Positions 25,455 through 33,299 are shown, counted from the first letter of the stretch. The stretch is DNA of 64,000 bases from Pelodera strongyloides (GCA_036852015.1 JAANDG010000346.1:91467-155466), one strand, 5' to 3'. The notes: generated by a model not told the origin, from the sequence alone. Made by a program: numbers and translations.

Positions 25455-28400
25455 GAAATATAGACTTTTTACTTCGGTGTTTAATACTGAAACAACCGCG
25501 AAACAGCATTGGGGCCATTGTTCGGTTTATTATTCTGGATGGCTAGCCAACATAATCCTGAGGTTTCCGCGATTTCGCAGAAACAGAGGTAAGAAACATT
25601 ATCTGCCGGCAATCAAACTCCGATATGTTCCGCAGCAACCAAAAGGTTTTCAACCAGATAAGCTCTCACTTGAGCCTCGCCAGCTCTACTGAACATTCTT
25701 CATATGGGTTTTTTAGTGGCAGCATGGTAGTTAGAAGTTAGGAGTTTTCATATCGGGTTGATATTTACGATAAAAATTCACTCACTCAAGACTGATATTC
25801 TCTTAACAAAATGCAAGCTCTCTTTGCCATTCTTCCTTCTTCAACTCTTGCAATCTTCTTTTGCCTTCACATATTTTTGTTTATATATTTTTGAACTCTC
25901 GTTCTTAGAGAAATGCCCACATTGTTGATGTCCAATATGCGTACATTACATTGCGAGGGTTTCGTTAATCCTTAAATCTTCTTAGAGGAAAAGTATAATA
26001 ATCTCCGCGAATGTCGTTAACCCGATGATCTACTGGTGTATTGGTTAGCATTATTAGTTGTGATGGATTGATGGTGATCATATAACGCCTTCTCCTTCTT
26101 TACTTTTGTTGTACCTTCCCGTTAAAGCGAAATGCTAGCTCCTTTGGAAAATTTGCGTATGATAAGCAAATCCTATGTATCCTATGCTAATTTTGTACGA
26201 TTGCCGTGGACGATCGTACAAAATTAGCATAGGATAGATAGGATTTGCTTATCATATGCAAATTTTCCAAAGAGGCTAGCATTTCGCTTTAAATGTTCTC
26301 CCTTATAAAATAAACCTTCCCTTTGACTTTTGGAATGGAACAAATTTGAGAAACCATGACTTTCTTTAAAGCAGTATTGTACCTACTTTGGGAAATTTTC
26401 ATATGATACGCATTTCCTATGTATCCTATGTAAATTCCTACCATATGATTTAATTTTCTAAAGAGCACGCGTCGATGAAACCATAGGAAACTGTCAGATA
26501 TCTGAAAGTAATAAGTAAGCACTTTCTCATCTTCCACGAAATTATTTCTCCATTATTATAATAAGAGGATATTTTAATCCCGTACTTTCCCAATACTTTT
26601 ATTTTTAAACATTACTTTTTGTCACGTATTGCACAGCAGCAAAGGGATCAACTCTGGATTTTTATTTTTAGATTAATAATCTTTTCACTGACAGTAGGTG
26701 AATTTTAATTCGTCTTTCCCACAAAAATTTTGCTTTTTCTGAGGCTAATAAAAATGGCTTATGATGGCACTATATTCAAGAAAGTGGCTTCTCGCACTTT
26801 CAAAGCTATCGAAAAGCTATTTTTTTAACTTTTATAATTCAAACAATTACCGTATTCTCACTTACAGTATGCAAAAATATCCGTATGTAGTTTTTCACTT
26901 GTAATGTTTGTTGCTCATTGTAAAGCGGTAGAACAACCGATTTTGAAATGGACCTTGGATAACTGCATTCCCATCAGAAAAAAAATCGAGCTCAGTTAGC
27001 ATCAATATATAAGAATGAAGTTTTCCATCATACGTTTCAAAAAGCGGCAGTTATACTGCTTTAAGATCAGGAACTAACTTGTTAATCCTTCACGATTATT
27101 TTTAAGTCATCGCATGTTTTGTTACTCGTGTCTAAATAAATCAAAATCGAGTTCTTCTTATAATAGTATTTTCTGGAACAATCTCACTATCTGCTTAGTC
27201 CAGATTTATTTCACTCACAATCGATTGAATTTTGTTTCCGTTTCCTCCGTTTCCGCGTCTATTTTTGTTGTCTTCCCATATGTTCATAAGGACCACAGCA
27301 CGTTCTCTAGGCCAAAATTTCACTACTCGCGCCAACCTGGATTCCTATGCCTATTCCGACATCATGGAGCATTGCGTACTTGCTTTCTCCAAAGTGAGTA
27401 AAGTCTTCGTAAGGAGATGAAATCAGTCCTTCAGACAGACCTTCAGAGTACTGTGTTCGAGAAGGTCTAACTAACGGGGCTGTCAACGGTCAACACTTTT
27501 GACTGAACATGACTTATCGACTTAGCGTATTTGGCAAATAACTCGCAAATTTTGCGGTTTCTGATCACGTTTACATAACTCACAACCAGCAGCATGAGCC
27601 TGAGCTCAGCCGAATTCAAATCAAAGTCACGTAGCCTTACGCGAATTTTACGAGCGCCACAAACCTTTGAGTATGGCGTAGTGGCTAAGGTTATGGACTG
27701 CTAAATTCAAAGACACGGGTTCGATCCCTGTTCGATACTATCGGTTATTGATTTCAGTTCGGACGCTTCCGATACCTCCGACCGTCGTGTTTCTTCTGCC
27801 AAAAACAGTCTTTTGTTCTTCAACGATGACGTCGACTACAATGAAGAGGTGGTTTTGGTCTCTTTGAATTATTCTTATTATATGTGCATATCTTCCGGCT
27901 TCTAAGTATATTTATCCGATATAACTCACTCTCTATTCCTCTGCCCTCTCCGCAGTTTCTTTAGCTCCTCGCTGTCGGTTTCTTATATATCTCCTTCTTT
28001 ATAGGTCTCTCCTTCTCATGTACTCCTCTCACAATCAGACTCTCTTCTCTGTCTGTGCTCTCTCCATCTCTCCACAGATCTTTTACTTTTCTCAGAGCTC
28101 TATCTCTAACTCTCATCATAGGTTCATTTTTAGAGGTTCATTATTCCAGCCAATAGATATTAATAGCGCATGATCGCATAATTCACGCATGTCCATATAT
28201 AGAGTGCTTCATTATGAGATTTAATTATTCGTGTCCAGGTATATTTTAGATTTATTATAATCTAGTAAAACTAAGTACATTCGAATCCTTTAAAAAAAAT
28301 GATACGAAAACAAAGTTGAAGCCCTTTCCGGGCAAGGGCGTCTCACTGATGGCGCTTGGCCGGACTTGGCGTGCAAACCGCGTGAGAACAGCACGCGTTC

Positions 28401-31400
28401 TTTACGCCGCACCCGCGCCAGGTTTCTCGGTGCCACGGCTGTCCGATTCAAGAGAAGATGATTTTCGTAACTTAGTGAATGTGCGTGGTCAGTTGTGTTG
28501 GTGTTTGGACGCAAATAAACTAGGTTTATTTACAGACAGACGAGATGGACGATCGTTCTGTATTACACTATGAATTGGGTTTTTATGAGAAGACGGGACC
28601 AGATTGTTATAGGTAAAACTTTAATTTTATAATAATACGTTAGTCAGAGAAAGATGTATAGAACTTATTACCAGCTTGTTTAAAGGAAAAAAAGAGCAAA
28701 GAGTACCGGGTCCGCAGAAACGCTTCACCTGAAAAAGTGAATTTTGAATTTTACCTATTCTAACAAAACCGCTTTCAAAGGCGAGACCAGTTCATTTCTG
28801 AAGCCGGACATACTGGCCATTAAACTTCCCAGAGGCCAATTTTCTCGGGAAGCCGATGTCTTTCATTCTAGTCGGTTACACTGTTACACATTCCAGGGGT
28901 ACGCTAACGTTTGCCTTACGATACGACTTCATCCACAGGGTCTTGATGCTTCATGTGCTACGAGCCAACCAGCTACCCGTGGAGGTAGGAAGCACTATCC
29001 TAGTGGCGGGAAATCCGATGATTCAAATTTCAAACTACTGTAGCCGTTCGTACATAGCCCTCTTCCAGTTCTACTTTGCGAGTGGCTGCATAAGCCAAGA
29101 AAATTAGTGAGCCAAGAACATTGCGATATTATCTTGTTTTACAGTAAATAAATAAAATAATATATATTCAGGAAAAGGAGCGGACGGTAGATCCCTATGT
29201 TAAAATGTACCTTCTACCGGAAAGGCGAAATCACTGTAAGACGAGGATTTGCAAGAAGACGCTGGACCCAGAATTCAATGAAATGTTCAGCTTTGATGTG
29301 GCATTCAACACGTTGCATAGTAAAATGTTACAGGTGAGTAGTACAAGTACAATTATTTATTAAGTATTAAATATTTATTAAGACATAAATGTGTGCATCA
29401 ATATGATGAAAGATTGTTGTGATGATGAAGATAATATGTATATTGATACATACAAATGTATAAAGCACAAGTTTATCATTCTTCAGAAGTAAAGTATAAA
29501 CAAAGGCTGAAAACTCGATTAGACCTGAGATTTGACTACAACCATAACGTGAATGCTCAAAAAGAGACAGACAAACAGACAAACAAACCTTTGTTTATTT
29601 ACCTAATGCCGTTTGCTTCAGTTCACCGTGTACGACTTTGACCGGTTCACTCGGCATGGTCTAATTGGTAATGTGATAATGCGAGACCTATTCGATAAAA
29701 GTGATCTTTATGCTTGGACGGAGTTTACCATGCAAATTGTTGGAAGTCAGGTTAGTATTTTATTTTTTATTCTTAGCTATAACTATCTGCACATAGCGCT
29801 CCTACTTCAGTGCATTGTCATTCGGTAGAGTAGGACTGATTGTGGGAATACGAAATGAACCTCTGCGCTGTCGCCGCCCCAAAAAAAAAGTTGGTACTCT
29901 ACGACCGCGCAGCTCAAGCCTTTACTGGCGCCCGACGCCCCTCCTGTGCATACTGCGCCCCCTTTGAAGTTGCGCGCACACGTTCGTTAACGCAGCACCT
30001 ATCTGCGCACCCGTATGAGCCGTGGCACACCCGCACTCTCACGATTTGGGTATTCTCCTGGATGTAATAATGAACACGAGTATTGTGATGACAAAATTAG
30101 CAAATAGATTACTGATTCACAAAAAAACCTGCAACGAACCAGCGAGTGTGTATATGTAATTAAGCCACTCAAGTAGATCATACGAAACGTACATTTATGA
30201 TAAACGGAATATGTATTTTAATCAATCTGTGGATCAACTGTGAGCTACAAACCACTAGAACAATAACATGAATGCTTTATTTGCAACATGTTTATTATTA
30301 TATTTTATATTTTCATTCTTCAGGAGAAGAACGATTTCGGTGACCTTCTCCTATATATTTCCTATTCGGTGGCCGAGCAACGGCTTTTGGTTACGGTGGC
30401 GAAGGCATATAACTTACGACCGATGGACATTACGGGAGCGTCAGGTCAGGGGTTATAATTTCAAAACGTATTCACCAACACGCAGGGAGCCCTCGCTGGC
30501 CTCCCCAGGAAACTAAGGAGTGCGTAGAGAGTGTGAGATCAGAAGAGATTCAGAGCGCGATTAAGCCTAGGGAGGGCTCCCTGTGTGTTGGTGAAACCGA
30601 GAGTGAGATGAATTGTAAATTCGTATTTGGCGCTGCGGGTAGCGTAATGGTAAACGCATTGACCAGATACAGCCGAAGATGCGGGTTCGACCCCCGCTCG
30701 GCCAAAACCGCCAATTTTTCATTTGCAATCTAAATTCATATAAATGATAATGTTTCAGATCCCTATGTGAAGGTCGACCTCGTCTATAGAGGGCGACGAG
30801 TGAAATTGCGTCGTACAACCACTAAACGGGCCAATCTGAATCCAGTTTATAATGAAACTCTCGAATTTGATGTGCCAGTTTCGCAGTGGGCCGAGAGCAA
30901 TATGCTCGTACAGGTCATGGACTGGGATCGGTGCGTTTTTGAACACATTTTTTCATATTTATTTTTAGTTTATTTACTAGATTAAGGTTCCGCTAAATCT
31001 ACTTTACTTAATTGATGGATGGTTTGTTATTTTTTATGATTGTCCGTCACTACGCTGTAGCGAGGCAGTGTGACGCACAACTTTTGGCACGGTAGCGTTG
31101 CATGTTGCCCCTATATATCAACAACAAAATAGACTGAGAACATGCAAAACCCGAATGGAATTTTTTTTGTTGAAAAAAAGAATTTTTTGTTAATGCATCA
31201 GACTAATTATTAGTAGCTTTCAAAAAACACTTCCAAACTTGTGCAAATCGCAAAGTCAATATGGCGTATCAAAACAGTCCTCGACAACTGCGTACAACTG
31301 AATTCAGAATTACAGAGGAATCTTAGTATCCGGGATGATTATGTTCTTACACATATTTTTCATTACAGTATTGGCAAGGACGATCTTCTCGGTTGTTGTA

Positions 31401-31967
31401 TCCTGGGTAATGAGAGCCCGACTCCACAAGGGAAACAACAATGGGAACAGTGCTTCTCGGCAGCCTATCAGGAAGGAGTTGTGGTAAGCGGAAGCATTTG
31501 TCTACATAAAATGAGCCGGTGCGCCAACATATTGCGCAACCTTCGCCAGACTCTCGCCGGGTTCTCGCAAGTGCACTAGTGCTGAATACAATTTCGCGAG
31601 AGCTGGCGAAGACATAGTGATGTCGCCGCAAACCTCTTTATCCTGGGCATGTATCGATTTTGGCATTTTTGTGCAGTCTTCGCGCCAAGGTCTCTCGGCG
31701 CACTACCAGTGTTTCATCAGTGTATTGTAATAAATTATTGATTGCCTATCGTATGCATTCTGTAAATTTGTGGTTGCCCGTCCGAAGCTTCCGGCACCAA
31801 ATTTACATAGGATATGTGTATAATATGCAAATCTCTCAAAGTAGGTACAATACTGCTTTAAAACGTTTCCATTTCAGCGGTCAAAACCCGTGGGCACCTG
31901 GCACAGTATACTCTCCGACGTTCCGGAGAATTTCCGAGACATACCCAAAGCAAAGAAAAGGAAATAG
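6354..31967 (+). CDS. synaptotagmin (tandem C2 membrane protein), 10 exons
   Basis: Calcium/phospholipid-binding regulator of vesicle or dense-core granule exocytosis. Exons: 6354-6486, 8893-8964, 9903-10035, 28897-28984, 29172-29333, 29622-29750, 30324-30444, 30759-30930, 31369-31483, 31878-31967. Phase is continuous and the product is 404 aa, the usual family length. Order: membrane span (about 8-31), linker rich in Ser/Pro/Arg, C2A (about 114-239), C2B (about 243-390), and a WHSIL motif near the C terminus matching the conserved synaptotagmin WHxL. C2B keeps all five calcium-site aspartates (274, 280, 334, 336, 342). C2A has Glu143 and Gly209 at two of the five positions. Similarity in C2A and C2B is closest to the Syt3/6/9/10 type, but I cannot assign a C. 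elegans snt orthologue. Introns 1-3 are long and repeat-filled. Confidence 0.93.
6893..7044. repeat. palindromic TTAA-type element (GCGGTTAAAC/GTTATATCGC ends)
   Basis: Left end TAAAGCGGTTAAACAGTATA then CAAACCGTTTTTGAAAC; right end CCAAAAACCTGCCGTTATAT then CGCTTTGA. It contains a small internal duplication of GCTAGAATCCCATGTATTG. Lies in synaptotagmin intron 1. Confidence 0.65.
7267..7515. repeat. CA-rich minisatellite
   Basis: Imperfect (CA)n interspersed with AT and GA steps over 250 bases in synaptotagmin intron 1. The His/Thr-rich and Val/Cys-rich frames across it are products of the repeat. Confidence 0.9.
7980..8076. repeat. interstitial telomere-like array with 27-28 bp super-repeat
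   Basis: Runs of CCTAAG (complement of TTAGGC) broken at regular intervals by CCTGGTTT(T)AGG. Three modules each have two to three telomere units plus the same break motif, so the block grew by tandem duplication of a mutated module. Lies in synaptotagmin intron 1. Confidence 0.85.
8153..8341. repeat. GC-rich palindromic element, GGCCGGTGC ends
   Basis: Left end GAAACTTGGCCGGTGC and right end GGCGGCGCACCGGCCAATTT are inverted copies. The interior has GGCCCA and GGCGCACC words on both strands. A longer relative is at 46121-46433. Its base composition stands out from the AT-rich surroundings. Confidence 0.65.
8763..8843. repeat. GA microsatellite next to synaptotagmin exon 2
   Basis: Nearly pure (GA)n with a single GAA interruption, ending 49 bases before the exon 2 acceptor. 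Confidence 0.95.
8893..8964 (+). CDS. synaptotagmin exon 2: linker
   Basis: Acceptor CCATTTTCAG and donor gtaagt. Phase matches exon 1 (G plus AA gives Glu). It encodes a Val/Ser-rich linker segment (EVPTSVVPQIKISVPSSSS). An 80-base GA tract ends 49 bases upstream of the acceptor. Confidence 0.8.
9424..9729. repeat. palindromic element with duplicated left end
   Basis: Two copies of a left-end phrase (ATTAAAGTGACTTACGG... TTTTTGAAACGTACGACCG) lie about 120 bases apart, each preceded by a shared AAAATGAGGGAGGCACG phrase. One right end follows (AAAACGGCCGTTATATCGCT then TTAA). An element duplicated at its 5' end together with flanking DNA. Intron 2 of synaptotagmin. Confidence 0.6.
9903..10035 (+). 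CDS. synaptotagmin exon 3: linker (start ambiguous)
   Basis: Encodes Arg/Ser/Pro-rich linker ending ...SPAAMST and joins the C2A exon in phase (AC plus G). Two in-frame solutions exist for its 5' edge: acceptor CTCTCTTAG with the strong gtaagt donor of exon 2, or the better acceptor CGTCTCTTCAG (exon from 9937) with a donor shifted four bases to gtatca. The first is chosen for the donor; the second shortens the linker by about ten residues. Confidence 0.7.
10859..11070. repeat. palindromic TTAA element with internal duplication
   Basis: Left end TTAAAGCGATATAACAGCCG; right end CAGCTGTTATACCGCTTTA. The interior phrase AAATCGACCCATTTAGCATAAATAAATAGGAATCA is present twice in tandem (about 60-base period). 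Confidence 0.75.
11416..12232 (+). CDS. LINE ORF1, in two overlapping frames
   Basis: 11416-11715 starts MTSAVISDMEVSDNPPGEQS and encodes a probably helical N-terminal part. The continuation (open to 12232, first Met at 11696) is in the +1 frame and includes ITVYRMSPHLVKVELSS and VFVRESLSREDRDRERALRR, typical of CR1-like ORF1 C-terminal nucleic-acid-binding segments. Then comes a Pro/Arg/Ser-rich tail ending IVKN. The 20-base overlap suggests a one-base indel that disabled this copy, or a sequence error; +1 frameshifting is less likely. The stop TAA (12230-12232) directly follows a slippery heptamer. Confidence 0.75.
12217..15099 (+). CDS. LINE ORF2: apurinic-type endonuclease plus reverse transcriptase
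   Basis: Open from 12217 in the -1 frame relative to ORF1, overlapping its last codons; no ATG occurs before the endonuclease core. Endonuclease motifs in order: VFYFNARSIV, SESWL, LVGDINVNV, RKGNQLDYLLS, LADHHSITF (catalytic D-H pair). Reverse transcriptase: YIDLAKAFDSVSHEKL (motif A), SGVPQGGVLSPTLFILYLSD (motif B), FADDVKLFLRY (catalytic DD, near 14230). The C terminus has the LINE-type thumb and tail. It nicks target DNA and copies element RNA by target-primed reverse transcription. Coding region intact. The start may be reached by -1 frameshifting (see 12223-12229) or by reinitiation. Confidence 0.9.
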   Translation, partial: DRKKLNRAHLRAETNIRVFYFNARSIVKRVNELNAILAQEDFDVVLVSESWLKDHIPSGMILGNLPYYLIREDRVCKKGGGCCILVKKSLLWRRVGSKSTNNFDYLCIDLEDVLYASQLRLIIVYRAPSCNSNSVDNMPLYDALASLLSDGKPSVLVGDINVNVNITNGTFSNKYGQHFLNFVESLDLTSHINQATRKGNQLDYLLSTSPSLITKSEVSPPLADHHSITFTCIFPQPENQSRLIRNYRHANWAIIQDNLNIDWISALCPYSDLNNLYANFCSIVTSVIDQHVPYTRIHMKTEQYPKHIQKLIHHKNRLSRSYICTPNAQSNLELVRISAILQNHIRKFLAAKEKKNFGRNFGSKRFYNYVNSRIRSKESMAAIYDSNNNSMAYGKKEKSELLSKQFLSVFTHDNGNFPTVIETNTRFQHCLMRTLLPYEVEKELSNLKFSLSDTSDKIPQLFLKKCRQQLAEPLSYIFNLSVEQGVVPSVWKQGLVTPIPKTKNPTLPIDYRPITILPSTSKCLEKFVLRELQKWMKRLNILPPEQYGFVKGKSLDLQLLECQHMYVQQIDDGGYVDVIYIDLAKAFDSVSHEKLIYKIQSLGLPTQLVHWIQSYLENRTFRVKVDDVLSDEYPAPSGVPQGGVLSPTLFILYLSDLPKCLACCPNVKVSIFADDVKLFLRYSNTSSSLVDELDLCLRKLEEYCVKWQLKIAPLKCASLHIGRNNPHNFYSIQGQLVKSKNSARDLGVIFDESLSFSEHISITTTKALRCFYGINSTLQPRDPRLLIKAYNVWVLPILEFASCVWNPYLSIHIKQLEDVQATITWIIFKKCAKPGIIIPKYSERLKILGLKSLQERRIHKDLITSFKVIKREVDIDSSKYYVWRPMSRSSYFNLSIEFSRKNVKFHSFFIRTARWLSNANFPLDALVSQNSHVFKKKLKAIDILECLGVEKMENIISVNR
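12223..12229 (+). promoter_or_regulatory. candidate -1 ribosomal frameshift site A AAA AAC
   Basis: In the ORF1 frame the codons read GTA AAA AAC TAA. The heptamer A-AAA-AAC has the exact X XXY YYZ phase of a -1 slippery site and the stop follows at once. A -1 shift leads into ORF2 (AAA AAA CTA AAT AGA). The downstream RNA shows only a small GC hairpin (GAGCGCATCTGCGTGC), so a strong stimulatory structure is not evident. Confidence 0.5.
15905..16205. repeat. tandem duplication, period about 195 bp
   Basis: A block with ATGAATTGCAA, CCACGTGTCATAC(C/A)GCTTTAAAAAC and AAATGTCACCTCTTTAATCTA occurs twice. It includes a half-end of the CGCTTTAA element type. Non-coding. Confidence 0.7.
16378..16510. 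repeat. CT-rich low-complexity tract
   Basis: Clusters of CTCTCTC and TCCCTCTC words over 130 bases in synaptotagmin intron 3; non-coding. Confidence 0.8.
16993..17480. repeat. 219 bp tandem repeat, 2.2 copies
   Basis: Each unit starts near AACTTAGTTTCTGTTGACTA and includes CTCCTAAATTGTCTGCAACTT, GCAATGTTTC(T/G)CTGGGCT and ACACGGG. Units begin at about 16993, 17212 and 17431 (partial). Lies inside the insertion that splits the 16797-18649 element. Confidence 0.8.
17548..17900. repeat. diverged tandem repeats of about 110-120 bp
   Basis: Units share TTCTTTGAAC/TTCCTTGAAC, ATCGCTCGGC, TACTCCGC, TTTTGTGTGG and GTGAGC...CCGCAATGGCG. The two best copies start near 17684 and 17795; a more diverged unit precedes and another trace lies near 18085-18180. 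The repeats keep frames open on both strands for about 100 codons without looking like protein. Confidence 0.65.
19100..19226. repeat. palindromic element, GGCACATGGTTTGTGAAAC ends
   Basis: Left AAGGCGGTATGGCACATGGT then TTGTGAAAC; right CACGAACCACGTTTCATTCC then GCTTTAA. Related by end sequence to 20482-20645, 33300-33430 and 35658-35803. Confidence 0.6.
19831..20037. repeat. palindromic element, GTTATACCGC subfamily
   Basis: Left CTGCCGATTTTTGAAACGTA (outer end lost); right GTTTCAAAACCCGGCTGTTA then TACCGCTTCAA. It contains a repeated CATGGGCATA / TATGGGCATA phrase. Confidence 0.65.
20482..20645. repeat. palindromic TTAA element, ATGGCTCATGGGTTGTGAAA ends
   Basis: Left TTAAAGCGATATGGCTCATG; right CCAGCTTATCATACCGTTTTAA. 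Non-coding. Confidence 0.65.
21131..21220. repeat. 47 bp tandem duplication
   Basis: ATAATACGAGGAAGATATAA then GCG(G/A)(G/A)TAGCTCAAAA(A)TAGTACCA occurs twice in a row, differing at two or three bases. Confidence 0.85.
21239..21417. repeat. palindromic element, CTATATCGC subfamily
   Basis: Left AAGCTATACAACAGCCGGTT then TTTGAAA; right CCAAAAATCGGCCGCTATAT then CGCTTTAG. Confidence 0.7.
21587..21769. repeat. palindromic TTAA element, GCGAAATAC subfamily
   Basis: Left TTAAAGCGAAATACGGGCCG; right CCGGTCAGTATTTCGCTTTAA. Full length (183 bases), one of the cleaner copies. Confidence 0.8.
22087..22287. repeat. palindromic TTAA element, AGGGTCAGGCTCACGAGATA ends
   Basis: Left AAGGGTCAGGCTCACGAGAT; right ATCTCGTGAGCCTGACCCTT then TAA. 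The inner arms pair too (ATTCCAGTTCTCCATAC with GTATGGAGAACGGGAAT), so most of it folds as one hairpin. The terminal GGCTCACGAGAT word is shared with 44822-45253. Confidence 0.8.
22628..22807. repeat. palindromic TTAA element, GCGGTATAAC subfamily
   Basis: Left TTAAAGCGGTATAACATCCG then GTTTTTGAAA; right TTTTCAAAAACCAACTGTTA then TAACGCTTTAA. Confidence 0.8.
23374..23408. repeat. (AAAT)n microsatellite
   Basis: About eight tandem AAAT units. Confidence 0.95.
23480..23670. repeat. cluster of TTTCCGAG words
   Basis: TTTCCGAG, TTTTCCG, CTCCGACAAG and CTCGGAAACC recur on both strands at irregular spacing over 190 bases. It looks like a decayed short-unit satellite or fold-back; no gene. Confidence 0.45.
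23948..24042. repeat. GA microsatellite cluster
   Basis: Three GA runs separated by short unique bases; the Ser/Leu-rich frames on the opposite strand derive from it. Confidence 0.9.
24271..24454. repeat. palindromic element, GTTATATTGC subfamily
   Basis: Left ACAGCGGTATTATAGCTGGT then TTTTGAAACG; right TTCGAAAACCAGCCGTTATA then TTGCTTTCA. Preceded at 24195-24255 by three copies of a TAGTAGATAGTG(T/C)C phrase. Confidence 0.65.
25105..25206. repeat. CT-rich low-complexity tract
   Basis: CTCTCTCT and CCCTC words over 100 bases, opposite in polarity to the GA tract 180 bases downstream. Confidence 0.85.
25385..25456. repeat. GA microsatellite
   Basis: Nearly pure (GA)n with three GGA interruptions. 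Confidence 0.95.
26122..26292. repeat. near-perfect palindromic TTAA element, GCGAAATGCTAGC ends
   Basis: Left TTAAAGCGAAATGCTAGCTC, right GAGGCTAGCATTTCGCTTTAA; the arms pair almost completely around GATTGCCGTGGACGATC. A second copy of the same family is at 40672-40851. Among the best-preserved palindromes in the window. Confidence 0.9.
26366..26465. repeat. half of a palindromic element, AGCAGTATTGTACCTACTTT end
   Basis: Starts TTAAAGCAGTATTGTACCTA then CTTTGGGAAATTTTCATATGA. The opposite end is lost. The inverse of this end occurs alone at 31798-31862. Confidence 0.55.
26929..27064. repeat. palindromic element, GCGGTAGAAC subfamily
   Basis: Left TAAAGCGGTAGAACAACCGA then TTTTGAAATG; right GTTTCAAAAAGCGGCAGTTA then TACTGCTTTAA. 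Confidence 0.7.
27670..27739 (+). tRNA. tRNA-like sequence (tRNA-Ser-GCT-like, probably pseudogene)
   Basis: An A-box-like TAGTGGCTAAGG and a B box GGTTCGATCC have the right spacing, with the anticodon-loop phrase GACTGCTAAA as in tRNA-Ser(GCT). The acceptor ends pair at six of seven positions (AGTATGG with CGATACT) and the T stem pairs with one wobble. The anticodon stem pairs poorly and the long variable arm of tRNA-Ser is missing, so it is probably a decayed or tRNA-derived copy. In synaptotagmin intron 3. Confidence 0.4.
28897..29750 (+). CDS. synaptotagmin exons 4-6: C2A domain
   Basis: Exons 28897-28984, 29172-29333 and 29622-29750. C2A begins GTLTFALRYD and continues with the diagnostic VDPYVKMYLLPERR, a TLDPEFNEMFSF strand and FTVYDFDRF. 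Of the five calcium ligands, Asp149, Asp201 and Asp203 are present. The first is Glu143, in a charged loop EEKERT where other family members have a Gly-containing loop. The last is Gly209 (RHGLIG instead of xHDxIG). Calcium binding by C2A is therefore probably weak or absent; C2A could still bind lipid or partners. Confidence 0.9.
30324..31967 (+). CDS. synaptotagmin exons 7-10: C2B domain and C terminus
   Basis: Exons 30324-30444, 30759-30930, 31369-31483 and 31878-31967 (stop TAG 31965-31967). C2B includes MDITGASDPYVKV, the basic strand RGRRVKLRR (polybasic patch for PIP2 or AP2/SNARE contact in the family), NLNPVYNETLEF and VMDWDRIGKDDLLG with all loop-3 aspartates. The last exon gives a basic tail after the WHSIL motif. 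A palindromic element and a tRNA-like sequence sit between exons 7 and 8. Confidence 0.9.
30471..30595. repeat. short palindromic element, TTCACCAACAC ends
   Basis: Left TTCACCAACACGCAGGGAGC, right GCTCCCTGTGTGTTGGTGAA; interior has GGCCTCCCCAGGAAACTAAG and GAGTGCGTAGAGA. A second copy is at 39238-39364. It starts 26 bases after the exon 7 donor of synaptotagmin. Confidence 0.85.
30626..30716 (+). tRNA. tRNA-like sequence (probably tRNA-derived)
   Basis: An A-box-like TAGCGTAATGG and a perfect T arm (GCGGGTTCGACCCCCGC) with a canonical B box, plus acceptor ends TTTGGC/GCCAAA. The 91-base length and the absence of a normal anticodon stem point to a tRNA-derived repeat or pseudogene. Sits between synaptotagmin exons 7 and 8, directly after the 30471-30595 palindromic element. 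Confidence 0.4.
31798..31862. repeat. half of a palindromic element, AGTATTGTACC end
   Basis: Ends TTTGAGAG-side AAAGTAGGTACAATACTGCT then TTAAAA, the inverse of the end at 26366. It lies just 15 bases before the last synaptotagmin exon and partly supplies its upstream pyrimidine-rich intron end. Confidence 0.55.
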
Positions 31968-33299
31968 ACAATAAATTAGAACTCTTATATGTGCAAAAGC
32001 GTTGTTAGTGACTTTTCTCTCAGCCTGGGGCAAACCGCTCCATGGCTCCATGGTCCAGAACTACATACATAGATGTAGACGCAAGTCTCATATGAACACC
32101 AAAACCACTATAGCTATTCGTTCGCCACTAGTCTCGTTAGGAAAGCCTTTATCAGTTAGAGATTAAGACAGTCACGTACAATTTTCGTTTTTTTTACAAT
32201 GACATTATAATTATTTCTGTCAATACTTTTCACTTCACCGGTATGTTTTTCGGAAAGCCATAGATAGTACATACATATAGCATGATCTGTTTCTACCTTT
32301 CTGTCATATGTCCAATAATAAATATAATATAGAATTCCGCGAAGAATATTGATTGTAATAATACGAGTTTAATGCTGAGGCAATATGATTTGATTCATTT
32401 ATGTACCGTGAGTCCTCATGGTTTAACTTAAATTTCATTATGTGAGTTTTGTTTTCTATTTTGACAGGAACCCGTTTTATTAGTTTAAAGTTTAAAGGGT
32501 CAGGCCCATGTTAAGCAAATAATTCAGATTTTTCTATGTGAAAATTGCAACTTTTCTGTCAAATCATAACTGCAAAACCCGAATTTGACCCTATAGAGTT
32601 ACGCAATATGAATTCCAATCATTTTCAATTACTCCGGCAGCTTCAACACAGAACATTCTGAATACGCTTTTTTTACATTGAGCCTGATCTTGTAACAATT
32701 TCACTTCAGTGACCAAAAATTAGCATTTTTTCTGTTTAGTTTATGAGCTTCTTGATTTTGAGATTACAGTTCGTACAAGCGGGTTTACGAATAAAGTTTT
32801 CCATATAATTCATACTTTTCTGTTTCTTTCAAGGCTTTCACTTGTTTTGCAAGGAACCAGTCGAATCATTTACACCGGTTAAATTCCGGTGACGGCTTGT
32901 AAATTGGGGAAAACGAAGATACCTAAATGGTCACTCTCTGAATTGCCAATAAAAACATTTTGCCCCGATTCTTTCATTTCCGATATTTATACTGCCCCGA
33001 TCATACCATCATGCTTTTACAACGAGTATGTAACATTAACGATAATAATCCTAGATGATACTAAAGCCAGGTCTGCGTAATCCAGTTTCTCAAATAAGTA
33101 AAGAGATCATAATCCATAAAGGTAGTGGCAGGAAATCCGATAATTTTTTAATAAAGCGGGGAAGGTTGCTAGAAACAGAGTATATAATTATCCTGGAATC
33201 CATGCAAAATGTGACAATAAATAAAATAAAACCGGACGACAATTCATTGGTGCCTACGCATGACACACCAAACGATAAACACGGAAAGGTAGTAGGGAC

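Larger units (their letters stand above)
10036..28896 (+). other. 18.9 kb intron 3 of the synaptotagmin gene
   Basis: Donor CCAC/gtgagt and acceptor CACATTCCAG. It separates the linker exons from C2A and holds the LINE, at least ten palindromic elements, simple repeats and a tRNA-like sequence. I see no further exon in phase. Stretches at 12-bp to kilobase scale without a named feature (15.2-15.9, 18.65-19.1, 22.8-23.4, 24.5-25.0, 25.5-26.1, 27.75-28.9 kb) show nothing I can support. A hidden alternative exon or promoter is possible. Confidence 0.7.

Noticed and set aside
27232..27420. Exon-like frame ending LDSYAYSDIMEHCVLAFSK with a gtgagt donor
   Set aside because: Its phase cannot join synaptotagmin exons 3 or 4 and no partner exon is visible; considered and left out.
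28744..29043. 99-codon frame overlapping synaptotagmin exon 4
   Set aside because: It is in another frame from the conserved C2A reading and runs through the acceptor and donor of that exon.
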